From: Stratiolaelaps scimitus
Lineage: Eukaryota > Arthropoda > Arachnida > Mesostigmata > Laelapidae
NCBI GenBank assembly: GCA_019614645.1
Contig: JABWDB010000014.1
Span: forward strand, 2,170,001 to 2,234,000
Length of the DNA: 64,000 nt
Direction: 5' to 3'
The stretch's first letter is position 1. Each line of letters starts with the position of its first letter. The notes under the pieces are model-generated. The model ran no database searches and was not told where the DNA came from. It saw only the letters and a list, made by a program, of their open reading frames with translations. The translations under genes and the position numbers were made by a program. This document shows, one piece after another, positions 25,536 through 36,881 of this stretch.

Positions 25536-25575
<40 letters not shown>
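25536..25575. repeat. (CT)20 microsatellite
   Basis: A pure 40-bp CT tract, followed by a pyrimidine-rich stretch to about 25605. Confidence 0.95.
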
Positions 25576-25578
<3 letters not shown>

Positions 25579-27891
25579 TTTCTTCTTCTTTTTCTTTTAT
25601 TTCTTGGCTTTAGCTGCTGCTCCCAACTCGATGTAGCCGGCGCGATAAATCCCGCAGAGAGACGGTCGTACCCGGGATCGTCTATTTTCTAGTCATGGTT
25701 TACGCGATTAGCCAGGCCGCTGCGGGGATCGGCTAACCTTTTCTATTATTTCGTTCTTCTTCTCAGCAGAGCAGTTACATGACATGCACATTTCTGCCAG
25801 AAATTTGGTGAAAAACTAGTCGACTGTTTGTGTCCACGGCCCAGCGCCGTGGCTTCTTTGCCCCGATCTGGGTTTGCCAGCCTGCTGTCGGTTTTTTTTT
25901 TTGTCTCGAAGTGACGTAAGCCCGAATCGGAGTGGCCTTCGCGCTTTTGGCTGTTTGCAGTCGGGCGTCGGGCTCGTCGAGTTTGAGATGAACGGGTCAT
26001 TTGTTGAGGGCCACAGACGACAGCGAGTCAGGCAGACCGACAGAGGCTGTGAGGCGCGGCCGGCGGCGGTGGTGGTGGTGGCCTCATTCCCGTGTCTGAT
26101 TAGAACACAGCGGTAACAAATAGGGATCTGGTGGTTGTTTCGTAGTCGCGAACGCCGCTGGCTTCGACTGCTGCTTGCTTTAGCCACTGGTGCCCACCCC
26201 CATTTCGCTGGACGCACGACCGCCCGCCCGCGCATTGCGGGGTCTTGCCATGCTGGATGTTGTAAAAATGTCCCCAAGACGCCTGGTGTCATCTCCATAT
26301 CAACCGCGGAACAGGCACGTCCTTGAAGATGGCATCGCCTTGACGCCTACCCCGCGCCGCACAACCGTACCACTACGGCCGCTACGACTACTTTGAGGAA
26401 AAGAAGAAAGACTTCCTTGTCCTTCTCTTCATGGGAAGCCTGAGCCGATGGCCCTTCGACTGACTGTGGGCTAGCAGTGACAGCATGCGGGACTGCGCGG
26501 AGTTTGCTAAACAGCGCGCAAGCACTGTGCCAGCCAGCCGGGCAAGGTAGATGTGCGTTCGATGTAACGGATAACAGTGTAGCCGTCACGGTGTTGCACT
26601 AAAATTTGACTTATTCTTCTCAAGACACAGAGCCTACGATCGGCAGGGCTACTCAGCCTACCTACACAGCCTTACCTCTGATCTCTTTCTAGGATACCGG
26701 GCTCGCCGGGCTGGCTGGTGACTACTAACGCATTACAAATAGCAGTTTGTCAATGAGACAGTGCTATAGCCCTGTTGAAACGTCCACCAGCCAGCAGCAT
26801 CAGGCAGTGTGAGCCATCGCTCTGATTATGGACGTTCATTCCACGATATTCTGATATGTATTATATTTATTCATGCACATACACGGACACACACACATAG
26901 ACATTCAGGTTGATGAAATGCATTTCATATATAATTAACGAAATGTTCATAACGTATATGGGGTCTTTAGCAGATTTCCCACTAGACGAACACTGGCTGT
27001 GATCATAGCAAGATGTTGGCAAATAGTTTTTTATGAGCAAAATGTCTTCAAAATGAATTTCTTAGAAAGCGCATATCTCTTCGGGATGGATGACGAAGAA
27101 ATGCCTTCATAGAAAAGAAAAGATGTCTTCTATTCGACGTTTCATGAAAACGGTCCGTCAAAATACGTTAGACCTTTGAATACCCTCCGGCAATTTCTAA
27201 TTGAATAGGGAATAAGCGAGAACGTCTTATACCACTGAATTCGAGTGTTTATCTTATGGAACCCTGTTACGCAATACTCAATAATCGCATTCAAATGAAG
27301 AAACACTGTTCAATTACGTCTCTCCGGGCTGAGTTAACAAAATGCACTCCATTTTACGCTCGTCACCTCTTACTGGCGTACATGGTCAAATCTCCATTTC
27401 AGCTGGGTCGCATAGGAACAGGTTTCATTTCGGCCCTAATCAAGATGGAGGATTTGACAAAGTGACATTCGTGCATAGAGCGAGGGAGCTTGCTTGCCCT
27501 CCCTTTTTTATCGTATGCTCAGAGCGTTATAGGTCTCCCGGGAAATCCAATCCAGTAGACACGATGTCGGCGTTTTTGACAGTTCTACATGGAATAATGC
27601 AGGCCAGTGAGGCGGCAGAGCAAAGGCGGAAGCATCCAGTAAAACTTGGGAAGGTATTTCAGAGGATCCGGACCAGGTAGATTAGCCAACCCGCCGCCAT
27701 GGCTCTAGATAGACAAACAGTTTATTCCGTTCGAGAACAATAAGGAATACAAGAGATAGTGGCTGGCGAAAGTGAGTGACAAGAGAGCCACGAACAGGAA
27801 AGAAGCGAGGGTTCAAGGAATCGGCCCATCCTCTCGAAATGACGCGCTGATGGAGGAATCATCCGAGCTACGGAGGACGGAGTCAGTATCA

Positions 27892-27920
27892 GCATCCGCA
27901 GACGATGCGTCTGCGGATGC
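27892..27920. repeat. perfect 12-bp-stem hairpin
   Basis: GCATCCGCAGAC, loop GATGC, then GTCTGCGGATGC. It lies inside a plus-strand open frame at 27772-27972, where it would encode SASADDASADA. Confidence 0.88.
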
Positions 27921-28162
27921 GTGTTCAGGCTTCTGGAAGCTGGAATGCTTGTCGAAAAACATGGTGTCATAGATGGACATTTAGGTTAATCTCCGTGAGG
28001 CTCAGGCGGCGGTTCAAGCTCATTTAGCAGATTGGCTGAGATGCGCGCCGAGTGTCGTCTCCCTAGAGCTCCCCTTCGACCGTCTGTCTTGTTGTGTAGA
28101 TCTAGGTGAATTATCAGGAAACGTATGCCATTCTGGTTCGTAGTTTATCGGCACTTTAAGTG

Positions 28163-28210
28163 TGCTCTTGTGGTGCTTTTGTAAATAAGTGCAAAAGCAC
28201 CACAAGAGCA
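28163..28210. repeat. perfect 19-bp-stem inverted repeat
   Basis: TGCTCTTGTGGTGCTTTTG at 28163-28181 is exactly complementary to 28192-28210, with a 10-nt loop. No transposon ends or target duplications were seen around it. At 48 nt it is short for a pre-miRNA but could be a hairpin RNA, a cruciform site, or the product of template-switch replication. Confidence 0.9.
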
Positions 28211-28649
28211 AAAAAAAGAGGGAATAAGCATTTCCCTCTGTTATTGTTGAGTGTTACAGGTAATCTGTATTTTCATGTGGCACAGTATTCACAGCCGAAG
28301 CCATTGTAATCTTATCCAGCGTCTTAAGGCGGGCTACCGCTTACAAGACGAGATAATACCTTGCCGCCGGTATTAAAGGCGCTTGCCGGGACGGTCTTCC
28401 AGGAGCGGCGATTTCGTCAGAGGATGCATTGCCTCCTGTTTCAGAGGTCTTAACAGACTTTGATGGACGAATCGTCCATATTGCCTGTCTCGGTAATGAG
28501 CTTAGTCACGAGCGCGACACTTAAGTTTAGTGTTGTTTAAGTACTCCTATTTATTCAAAGGGATACGTCACATTCGCGGGGCTCGAAGTGCACGACCGTT
28601 GGTGACTGACAAGCGATATTTGGCTGAGTGTACCATTGAGGCATACTAC

Positions 28650-29271
28650 CTACATGGCGTTGTCCACCACCACCACCACCACCCGATACTTGTGTGTAGC
28701 ATTAGAGATATCGTTTCGTTTCAACATAGAGACCATAGGCAATACCATTCCGGCCTCGTGCACAATTAACGCAGTCACCCATTGAATAGTGGGAGAACTA
28801 TATTTGGCGCTTCCGATTTGTGTCAGGGCTAACTCCCCGGTCAATTTCCAACCGACACAATTTCTTGGCGTCACATATTAAACGGGATTGTACAATAGAT
28901 CCATCTAACGCCAACTGGCCGTCCGATATAAACGCGTGCGGGTGTGTGACCTTACCGGCTGATTCGTTATCTACGCGAAAGCTATTCGCGACACAAGATA
29001 CAGGTTTCTCGCAAACGCCGGTATGTTTTTCATGTATAATTTCTTGGAAAAATAATGACAGATTAGCCTGGGCGACGTATATAACGTCACATAAAAAGCC
29101 GTATGAAATTTCAGGTTTGCTCGAGGTGACTTGTGCTCGAGTCATTGTAAACATCCTGTTTGGCGACACAAGTTCTGATTGTGACTCAACGATGATGGAT
29201 CGGAGTGACCCGAGTTCTTGATCGATGTCACTGGAGGTATAGCATCTGACTGACAGCACATTAAGCGAATA
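28650..29271 (-). CDS. candidate exon(s) of unknown protein, open in two overlapping frames
   Basis: The minus-strand frame 29271-28798 has about 157 codons, with ordinary composition and several cysteines (for example VCEKPVSCVANSFRVDNESA). A second minus frame (28874-28650) continues with LTGELALTQIGSAKYSSP and ends in poly-Val from the (CCA)7 repeat. A strong donor-like GTAAGG occurs at 28955-28950 in the middle of the first frame. The plus strand is also open for 133 codons here, so the openness may simply reflect few stop triplets. No family recognised. Exon, dead gene or chance are all possible. Confidence 0.2.
28661..28683. repeat. (CCA)7 microsatellite
   Basis: CAC/CCA units. They give poly-His on the plus strand and poly-Val on the minus strand. 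Confidence 0.88.
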
Positions 29272-29423
29272 TTATGATCCCACTGCGACAATTTTATTAT
29301 AGAAAGGGATAATTCTAATAAAAAGTCAGCGTGGCACCCTTCTATCCGCATTGTGGATTGTGCCTAGAAAGGGACTCCCGCACGCTCTTCGCACATCTAT
29401 CTCCTTTCTATTAATACTGTAGT

Positions 29424-29424
29424 G

Positions 29425-29460
<36 letters not shown>
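29424..29460. repeat. (TA)n microsatellite at the left edge of the LINE fragment
   Basis: Pure TA tract. The LINE frame begins immediately after it. Confidence 0.93.
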
Positions 29461-29461
<1 letters not shown>

Positions 29462-29462
<1 letters not shown>

Positions 29463-30037
29463 GAAATACTAAACAAAAGTACTCCATAGGTAGCATAGAA
29501 GTTAAATCACAAAAAGCTATTAGAGATCTAGGTATAATCGCATCAAGTAGTCTAAAATACTCTGAACCTACTGCAGACGTTGCTCTTAAAGCTAGTCAGC
29601 GAAGCAATTGGATGATGCGTACTTTCACAATTGCCGATCCAAACCTATACGTAATGCTGTTCAGAACCTATGTCGAACTTGTGATAACCTATGCTGGGCC
29701 GGTCTGGCATCCAGGTCTCAAGAAAGATCAGGATCTTTTGACGAAAGTGTATAAACATTTTATAAGACGAATGCCATACAAATCTAAATGTGACAAAGAT
29801 AATGTAAATACTGTACATGACCTTCAGCGTCTTAACGCCCTAGATAAAATCTTGCTTATAAAAATGGTGTTGATACAACCGACGATGGTTGCAAATGTAT
29901 TTGACATTGCCGAAAGCACGACTAGATCCAGAAGGAATATACTCCCAAAATTTATAGCCACGAAAAAATGTGTTCATGATTTATTCCCCTGGAGACTATC
30001 ACGCGCACAATGCGCAAACGGAACTATCATAGAATAA
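29462..30037 (+). pseudogene. LINE reverse transcriptase, post-catalytic C-terminal fragment
   Basis: The frame is open from 29462 (no start codon needed) to the TAG-free end at 30035-30037, about 191 residues. It shows the order typical of CR1/L2 proteins after the catalytic YxDD site: KAIRDLGIIASSSLKYSE (family pattern: DLGV, then SxDLKWSxH), then LFRTYVELVITYAGPVWHPG (family: LYKSLVRPxLEYAxxVWxP), then LKKDQDLLTKVYKHFIRRM (family: LEKVQRRxTRMI), then LQRLNALDKILL. The catalytic YxDD is absent because the copy starts downstream of it. The frame is intact over its length, suggesting a fairly recent insertion, but an incomplete protein cannot be functional. Confidence 0.82.
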
Positions 30038-30108
30038 GTGTGCATAAGTGAGACTTGTAACAATTATATTATACCTTTGGATAAAGTGTTTATTATTATA
30101 TATATATA
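29462..30108 (+). mobile_element. 5'-truncated CR1-like non-LTR retrotransposon (LINE) fragment
   Basis: The segment carries the C-terminal part of a LINE reverse-transcriptase protein plus a short 3' UTR that runs into an ATT/TA tail at 30089-30108. Its left edge abuts a (TA)n microsatellite at 29424-29460, so the 5' part (endonuclease and catalytic RT) is missing, either by truncation at insertion or by later replacement. CR1/L2-type LINEs commonly lack poly(A) and end in short repeats, which fits the right end. Confidence 0.82.
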
Positions 30109-30620
30109 GCATTGATCCCAATATAGAATTGTTACTTTCGATGTCCAGAGAAAGGGTTACATGCACGACACTCCCTACATAACACGCGGGGTGGGTTGCA
30201 TCGAGGAACAGGGATTGCCTCGAGCCGATTCTTCATGATATGTCCGTTTGCAGGGCAACCATCTAGTGTTTGAAGCATCTACTATGGCCACTATCATACA
30301 TATTATATATCTCAGTAAGGAGAGCCCTCGCAAACGGAAGGATGAGGGAAAGGTGAGATGGCAAGCAACAACCTAATCGATATCATATCATAATCAAATG
30401 TTTATTCTCGGAACTGCAATATACATACATATGCTTAAGTTCTCGGTAAAAAAAAAAGTAAAAAGGATAATAAAAAGGGAAATATAGGACTTACACTCAG
30501 CAACGTTCAAATAACAAAGCGTCAGTGGTCCATGGCGACGTACAAATGCCGGGCATCGGAATCTGCCCACTCTATCTATAATACGATGTGAGTTTCACAT
30601 AAGATGATATTCTCCGTCAG

Positions 30621-30945
30621 CGCGGTGGCTTGGACGGTAGCTGAGTCTACCGCTGTAAGAGGCCGGAAGCCGCAGGTTCGAGTCCCGCGACCTGGTGATA
30701 TGTGAAAGAACTCAAGCATTGTAAAAATTGCGGTTCCGTTAATACACCGATAAACATCTTTATCTTTAGCCCGCTTGTGAGCAAACGAGCATGCTGTGGA
30801 TGAATTTCAATACGTGTATCAATCGGTCAGTGAACGATGCAACGTAGACGATTGTGAATGTGTCTTCTTTGCTGCTTGTGCGTGGGATACAAGGGGGAGC
30901 TTTCGTTCGATTTGAACGAGACCTCATTTTACTGTTTGGTTGAAT
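30621..30945 (+). repeat. tRNA-derived SINE, family 1, most complete copy (copy A)
   Basis: A tRNA-like head has an A box TGGCTTGGACGG at 30626-30637 and a B box GGTTCGAGTCC at 30675-30685, the internal RNA polymerase III promoter pair at tRNA-like spacing. The body from 30694 to 30945 matches the minus strand of 37638-37888 almost end to end. The segment GAACTCAAGCATTG to ATCTTTATCTTTA (about 30708-30770) also recurs in the copies at 17.8 and 57.9 kb, so it is the family's shared part. The stretch beyond 30770 is shared only with the 37.6 kb copy and may be a longer body or a co-duplicated flank. Confidence 0.78.
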
Positions 30946-31260
30946 CGACAACGAAGTTTATAGAAGTAAACCGGCCCTTGTCGACTGTATCTCACTGAAA
31001 TACTTAGGCAGAAATTCATAGTAGACGCATGGCTGATGCGGGTGATCCCCTCAGATAAATTATCTGGGGCTACCTTATATGCGGCTCCCTAATAAACTGT
31101 CGCAATTCAGGCGACGCTGTGCCTCCGATGTTTTCATCTCTGTTGGGTAATTATATAGTGTAGTGATTATAAAAGCATATCTTTGTCTACAAATTTGAAT
31201 AGAGCACAATTGTACATTGTCTCGTTGGTGGTGGCCATTTTTATTTGACACACCTTGGCA

Positions 31261-31490
31261 CTATCGTAGAGCGGCGGTGGCAGCAGAAAAATATCGGGAC
31301 GCAACAGCGCACTCAGCCCCAGCTATGGGGCCCAATGATGCTCGCGCGTAGCAACGATTTTGGCAATGAGTCGTACAGCACGATGCTGGACACGCCGGCA
31401 GAGGCCATCGACCGGCCTGCCAGCCTTGCTCGCCCATGAGGCGAAGCAGAGTTTCGGGCCTAGGGCCAGGGCACCGTTCTCTTCTGCTAC
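31261..31490 (-). pseudogene. probable second LINE reverse-transcriptase scrap
   Basis: On the minus strand the residues CRRVQHRAVRLIAK match the post-RT signature of Jockey/CR1-class LINEs (D-R-V-Q-R-R-A-V-R-L-I). The upstream piece FASWASKAGRP sits where such proteins have the (S)H-x-W-x-G motif. After an apparent frameshift near 31345, GPIAGAECAVASRYF resembles the conserved L-A-H-R-R-x-V-A-S-L-x-x-F-Y segment. Stops and frame changes show it is dead. The assignment rests on a short motif and is inference. Confidence 0.45.
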
Positions 31491-32493
31491 GTGTATTCGA
31501 CGACGAGGGAGATAGATATTTTTTGCCCCGTCCCTGCCCTGCGCCCCCAATGTGACGGTACGTCATCGATTCCATAACGATGCTGTTTGTAATGCGGTAA
31601 CCTCCCTTCGTTCGCAAGACCAATCCCGGAGGAAGCCACCCCCAAAGCCAACCCCTAAAGTTCCCTGCTACGGAAGTTTTTCGTGGCTAAGCGCGAAGTA
31701 AGGGCAGCAAGAATGTGCACCGCCGTTAGTGCACACCAAACGTTGCTCATACTCGAGCGGCGGAGTTCGCGGGATACGGGTGGCGTGGAACTGGCAGGAG
31801 GCCAGTAGGCTTAGAAGCTTACCCCTAATGCGAGAATGGCTACCGGTGGCGGCGGCGGCAAGCTTGTGGGGGGTCCATGATAAATATCGATACGACAACG
31901 AAGGCCAAGGGACAGGGACGTCCCAAGTTACCGGAGCGAGAGAGAGAGAGCTGACAACGGAGAAGGGCGACGCGCCCCAGAGAGACGAGTCCCCAGGCCT
32001 CATCGGCCCCTTCCCCGAACTCCCGCTACGCCTGTATGCATCGCCCGCTGTAAAGTCGATAATGACAGCGATATGTATGGCGACACGCCATTATCTTCTG
32101 CTGGCAACGAGATGGTGGGATAGTGAAATAGATCGCTAGATAGAAGTGAACCTTGAGACGGCGGGACATTAAAGTCAAAATCGGTGAGGACCCTTGCGCT
32201 GCGAGTGCTGCAGCACAATTCCGTCCTGTTGCTACCACCATCGGTACTAGCCATGCTGACGCCACAATAGGCTTGTAAGAAAATCATCATCACCTGATCT
32301 CGTGATATCACCTGATCTCCTGGTTCATATTGGCGCATACGACTAATGGAACGACGATTATAATCAACATTACGAACGATAATGGTTAAAAACATTAGTA
32401 AAAGCTACTGCGACGGCTAATACACACGCATACGGTCTCCTCAAAGGTGAAGTAATTCTTTGAAAAACCTACGCTTTTCGTTTAAACTTTCAG

Positions 32494-32523
32494 ATAATAA
32501 TAACAATAATAATAATAATAATA
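32494..32523. repeat. (ATA)n microsatellite
   Basis: AATAATAATA units with one ACA interruption. Confidence 0.9.
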
Positions 32524-32753
32524 AATACAATCTACAATGCAATTTGCTGCGTGTCTCTCGTAGTTCGTGATATCTGTGCAACGTCTGAGCGAACCTCAAA
32601 CGTCTACACAAAGTATACTCTGGCTATGTGTACGTGCAAGAAGATAGCGAGAGACGTTTTACTGCCGCCCACGTCAGAGTAACAACATCAATCAATCATA
32701 CGCCCATGAGTATATCACGTCTTTCCCCGCATCATATCGCAGCGGTATCCGTC

Positions 32754-32779
32754 ATATATATATATATATATATATATAT
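32754..32779. repeat. (AT)n microsatellite
   Basis: Pure AT tract. Confidence 0.92.
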
Positions 32780-35650
32780 TTAAACTAAGTTCAGCAATGT
32801 CGACAGTTTTGACGAATAGTTGCGCTAATTTGCAAGTACGTGGGCAGTTAGTTGAGCTACATTTGAGGCCACATCCGCCCTCATCACCATGTCCCATCAC
32901 CCCTCGGGGGTGCTCTCCATCCCTCGGCTTCCCCTTTATCTATTGCGTCCTGCCACTGTCCCACTGTCAGCTCGTATGAGCATTTGAGCCATACACTACC
33001 TTTTCGTTGAACCAAACTCCCCCGCCCAACGTTGCTCCTTCTGTGCATCTCTCGTCCTTCATACGCGCAGCGCACGCATCGAGTTTCTGTCTCGACGAGA
33101 CGAACCTGCAGGAGGCTGCGACTACAATAACTGATCATGAATTACTTTGTCGCGACACACTCGAGCGTCAACAAAACTTTGCAAGCTATAAAACTGTGTG
33201 ACGACATCTTACAGCGGCCAGAACGCGTTGGGTGTGCGCAGAATTAGCCTGACAAACGAATACCATGCGCCAGTCTCCGTTCACGGGGACCGTGTGCAGT
33301 GTGCTATCATATTCGGTAGATTCAAGTTCGCCCACCGAGGGCGGGGGGGGGCTTGATGTTCGCCTTTCTATGCTGTCGTCGTCGTCGCGAATAAGGCTAT
33401 AGAGGATAGTTAATTCATTATTACAGCGCAAGCATCCGATTCCACCCACAACCGAACGCACCGAGCTGTTCTGTGCCGACTCCGGTTTGGCATTGTTCAT
33501 TTTTTCCATGCTGTGTTAACGGTGAAACCATACACTCACAACCATAGTCTGGCAACATACCTCTTCTTCGTGTGCTTCTCGGTATATTCCAGCCGACGGG
33601 GACGTGACACAAATCATCGTTCAGGACATTTTTCTGTGTCTGTTTCAACATGAAGATCATGTTTTTGCTTCGATGAGATTCTCAGTAGAGAGCTGCGGCG
33701 TCAGGCCAAGCCTGCGTACGAAGGATGGTCGAGGCTAGACGAAATCGATTGCATGTTCCAGCGGAGCAGAATTTTCACGCTGAATATTTGGGAGGAGACA
33801 AATTCATGGGACTCATGAATAGTGAGTTGAAAAAACCTTTAAATATATAATGAGCGCTTACGGTCGAATTCTCGTGGCCGGCAAACGGCATTGGGCGTAC
33901 GAGTCTTAGGCGTTGTTCTCATGATTCTAGTTCTCACTGCACTAATTAACTGAGTTTTGTCCTCAACTTCGAAATCGTTATCGTCCGCACAGACGTGACG
34001 ATCATCGTGACAATATACCAGACCCATTTTGGTATCGTCTACCATTATATTTCACCTAATTAAACGCTGCTCGCTGATTTCCCAAACCGGGTGGATGTCA
34101 TTTATTCACCGTTCATTATCATTCGAAAGCAATCGATATTCAGTTCCACATATACGGCCAAGTATCATACGCTGCACAACTACTGAACAATACCATTGTT
34201 CATGCATATCTGATCTAATACTTGCTATGAATATATTCTATCGGCATACCGTCTCATATACGTTGATATCCTACTGAAATAACGGTCAGTGTGAACCGTC
34301 GTTACGAGTGCAGGTCAACGTCATTTGAGTAGGTGTTACCGACACAGCACTCCGGAAATTAACTCAATGTATGGACGGAGCCTCATCTAGCACAATCGAA
34401 GTCCTATATCTTTGTCGACAGGCTCCCTTGGTGGTGTCACGACTGGCTGGAACAAGACCCATACACGCTTCGATGGTATGAAGTGATCACCTGTGTCTCA
34501 GAGCTTGCCGGCTCAACGAAAGCGTTATTCGCTGTAGAAATAAACAGCACGAAAGTGATACGATTTGAACGACACATATTGTGCTAAATAGAACACTATA
34601 ACTTCTATGTAATTTCTGCCCTGAACAACGGAGAATAGAAGATATGTATGCGTACGATTGCTGGTTACATTGAGAGGCTGTGAATCCACCATTTCAAGAC
34701 GATTGATTGCTTTATAATAAATGCCACAAGTAATGCCAGTTAGCCATCTCTATGGCTATGGACGATACGGTTTTCTAAGTAACAGTTTAGCTGAGAATTC
34801 GATGAGAATATTTTTCTCATATTATCAATTGTCGTACTCATTAGCCTGACAATTAGCACCCCTTGCTTAGCTTCGATGAAGCATCAAACGTGCTGACATC
34901 GTCGATATTCGATCCGATCCGAATCGATATCAAAATATTCCCAATCGCTAGTCGATGCACCACTCAGTCGGATAATGACAAAGACGTCGAGTTCTCCCTA
35001 ATCAACATCAAACATGTTTGCCTAATCCAGTCTATCAGCAGCAGTATGCCGTTCTCGATTCCTGCACACCGGGTGTCTGAGTCGTTATTCTCGGCTTATA
35101 TCATTCGCGATTATTTCTCAGAAATGTCCACTCCACTGGGAAGATCGGACAGTGCTTGTAACCGCTGCTTGCGCCATCTCGATCTCTATCGGGATCTACT
35201 GTTTAAATATGGCGACCTCCAGCCGTATCGTCTCAGTGACAGCTTGCGGTAGATGCCAGCGGGCCACCTCTGTCAGTCGCGTTTTTCACCCGGTTGTGCC
35301 AGTGCTCCAGAGAAGCTGACGTGCTTAGTTCAAGCGAAGAATATCTCTGTCTCTCTTATCATTGGAATAAACCTTTTTTTTCGAATGCAAGCCTGATATT
35401 TCTCGCCTGATCTGAAGAGATTGGAAGCACCTAATGTTTCCGTCGATTTTTTTATGCTTAATGCTAGCCGTTCTAGTGGTCGTGCCCTCCACTGCTGGCT
35501 ACTTCTGCTAAATTGGGTCGGTGGCTCACGTCCAGAAAATAAAAAGCACTCACAAGCCGCTTGTTGTTGTTCGATAAGACAGAGGGAGAACTGTGGCTGC
35601 TTTTCATCGTAAACGAATGGACATATTCCTTCCATTTTCAACCTCTTTCC

Positions 35651-35664
35651 ATATATATATATAT

Positions 35665-35753
<89 letters not shown>
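35651..35753. repeat. compound (TA)n/(CA) microsatellite, about 100 bp
   Basis: Mostly TA with short ACAC and GATA interruptions. This is the longest TA tract in the window. Confidence 0.95.
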
Positions 35754-36380
35754 TTCCCTTGTACTCTATCTGTCGAGTTTCGCCTTGTCTTGAGTCAGTC
35801 CTTTGGCCGGAACCATACCACCCGTTCCGGTGACGCCTAGCCCAAACTTCTCGGAGATTTGCAGAGGTGTTATTGAGCTGTCTACATATATCGCCTTGAT
35901 ATTCTCAGATGTGCTCCTTCTGACGCGGCCACTCGGCTACCCTCAGTATCGTTGTCACCGTACCTTGCTCTCTCATTCCCTCTCTTGCTTTTCCTCCATC
36001 TCTAGGCTTCTTCTGATCAGCACTTGAAAAGTGAACGCAAAGAAGCGCTACCAGTGGCCATATCCGCCGCTTGTGGATGCATCCTTGAGGATCGATGATA
36101 GCCCTCGTTGAGCATCATGTGACGCCACACCCCGTGCTCCCTTCCCTCTACTTTAGCACACTGGCTCGTCCCACTTTCGCTGCTGGTCTGCCGATCATAG
36201 TCCACTATAAATGCCACATAATCTTTCTCGCATGGCGCGGCGTTTCTCGTCATATTGGACTCGATGGAAATCGAATACCAACTTCCTTGAGTGCTATAGT
36301 ATGTGTCGTAATCGAAATTCGGCCACCGTATGTATTCAGCATGGGCCAACTCAGTGACTGACTCTCGATTACGAAGAGTT

Positions 36381-36400
36381 AGATATATATATATATATAT
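36381..36400. repeat. (AT)10 microsatellite
   Basis: Pure AT tract. Confidence 0.9.
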
Positions 36401-36838
36401 GAGTCGTGGCCCAGTCTGTCTGTAGTGAGTGGACCTTCAGGCAGAAGACACACGCCTGTCCTTTGGTAGCGCTTCTGAATTTGTCCGCCGAACCAATCCT
36501 TAAGGGCTTCATAGCAGGCTGCCAAGTGTGCCGTTGGTAGAATTATACCTGTGCATGGCTCGCCGTGACGCCGGTAGACAGGTACCCTTATAGAAATGAC
36601 ACGCAAAGTATTCAGAGTGATGGTAGATACCCATGCAAGACTCAGGCTGGTCGAGATGTTCCATGCAAGCATTTTTATACGCAGCAGCAGTAGCAAAATA
36701 AGAGCTAATAGCGTGGTATTTTCTCTATGCACACAGGGGGTCCTGCACTTGTCTCGCTCTTCGCGACAGACGTAGATGGTCTTCAGAGCCGAACGGGCCG
36801 AAGATGAAACAGGGGTCCGTTTCAGGCCTGGTGAGGCT

Positions 36839-36881
36839 AGCTGGCTGGCTGGCTGGCTGGCCGGCTGACTGGCTGGTTGGC
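36839..36881. repeat. (GGCT)n tetranucleotide microsatellite
   Basis: About ten GGCT units with single-base changes toward the end (GGCC, GACT, GGTT). Confidence 0.9.

Larger units (their letters stand above)
20787..27891. other. no gene recognised apart from the candidate exon at 21.6 kb
   Basis: The segment at about 25.8-26.4 kb is GC-rich with open frames on both strands but no recognisable domain. A short acidic run (PDDDDDDELK, 24028-24057, plus strand) ends a frame closing at 24119. Otherwise AT-rich. Confidence 0.4.
32000..35640. other. no gene recognised
   Basis: AT-rich with two microsatellites. The frames at 33186-33509 (-), 33839-34045 (-) and 34863-35252 (+) have ordinary composition but no domain or splice support. 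Confidence 0.4.

Noticed and set aside
30766..30951. Minus-strand 61-codon frame with a paralogous frame on the plus strand at 37655-37817
   Set aside because: The two copies share a frame and stop (ending LVCSQAG), but of the 16 substituted codons I compared, 13 change the amino acid, and copy B has a one-base deletion. There is no sign of protein-level constraint, so it is repeat DNA.
35330..35746. 138-codon minus frame with a long Tyr-Ile run
   Set aside because: The Tyr-Ile part is the TA microsatellite and the remainder shows no recognisable domain.
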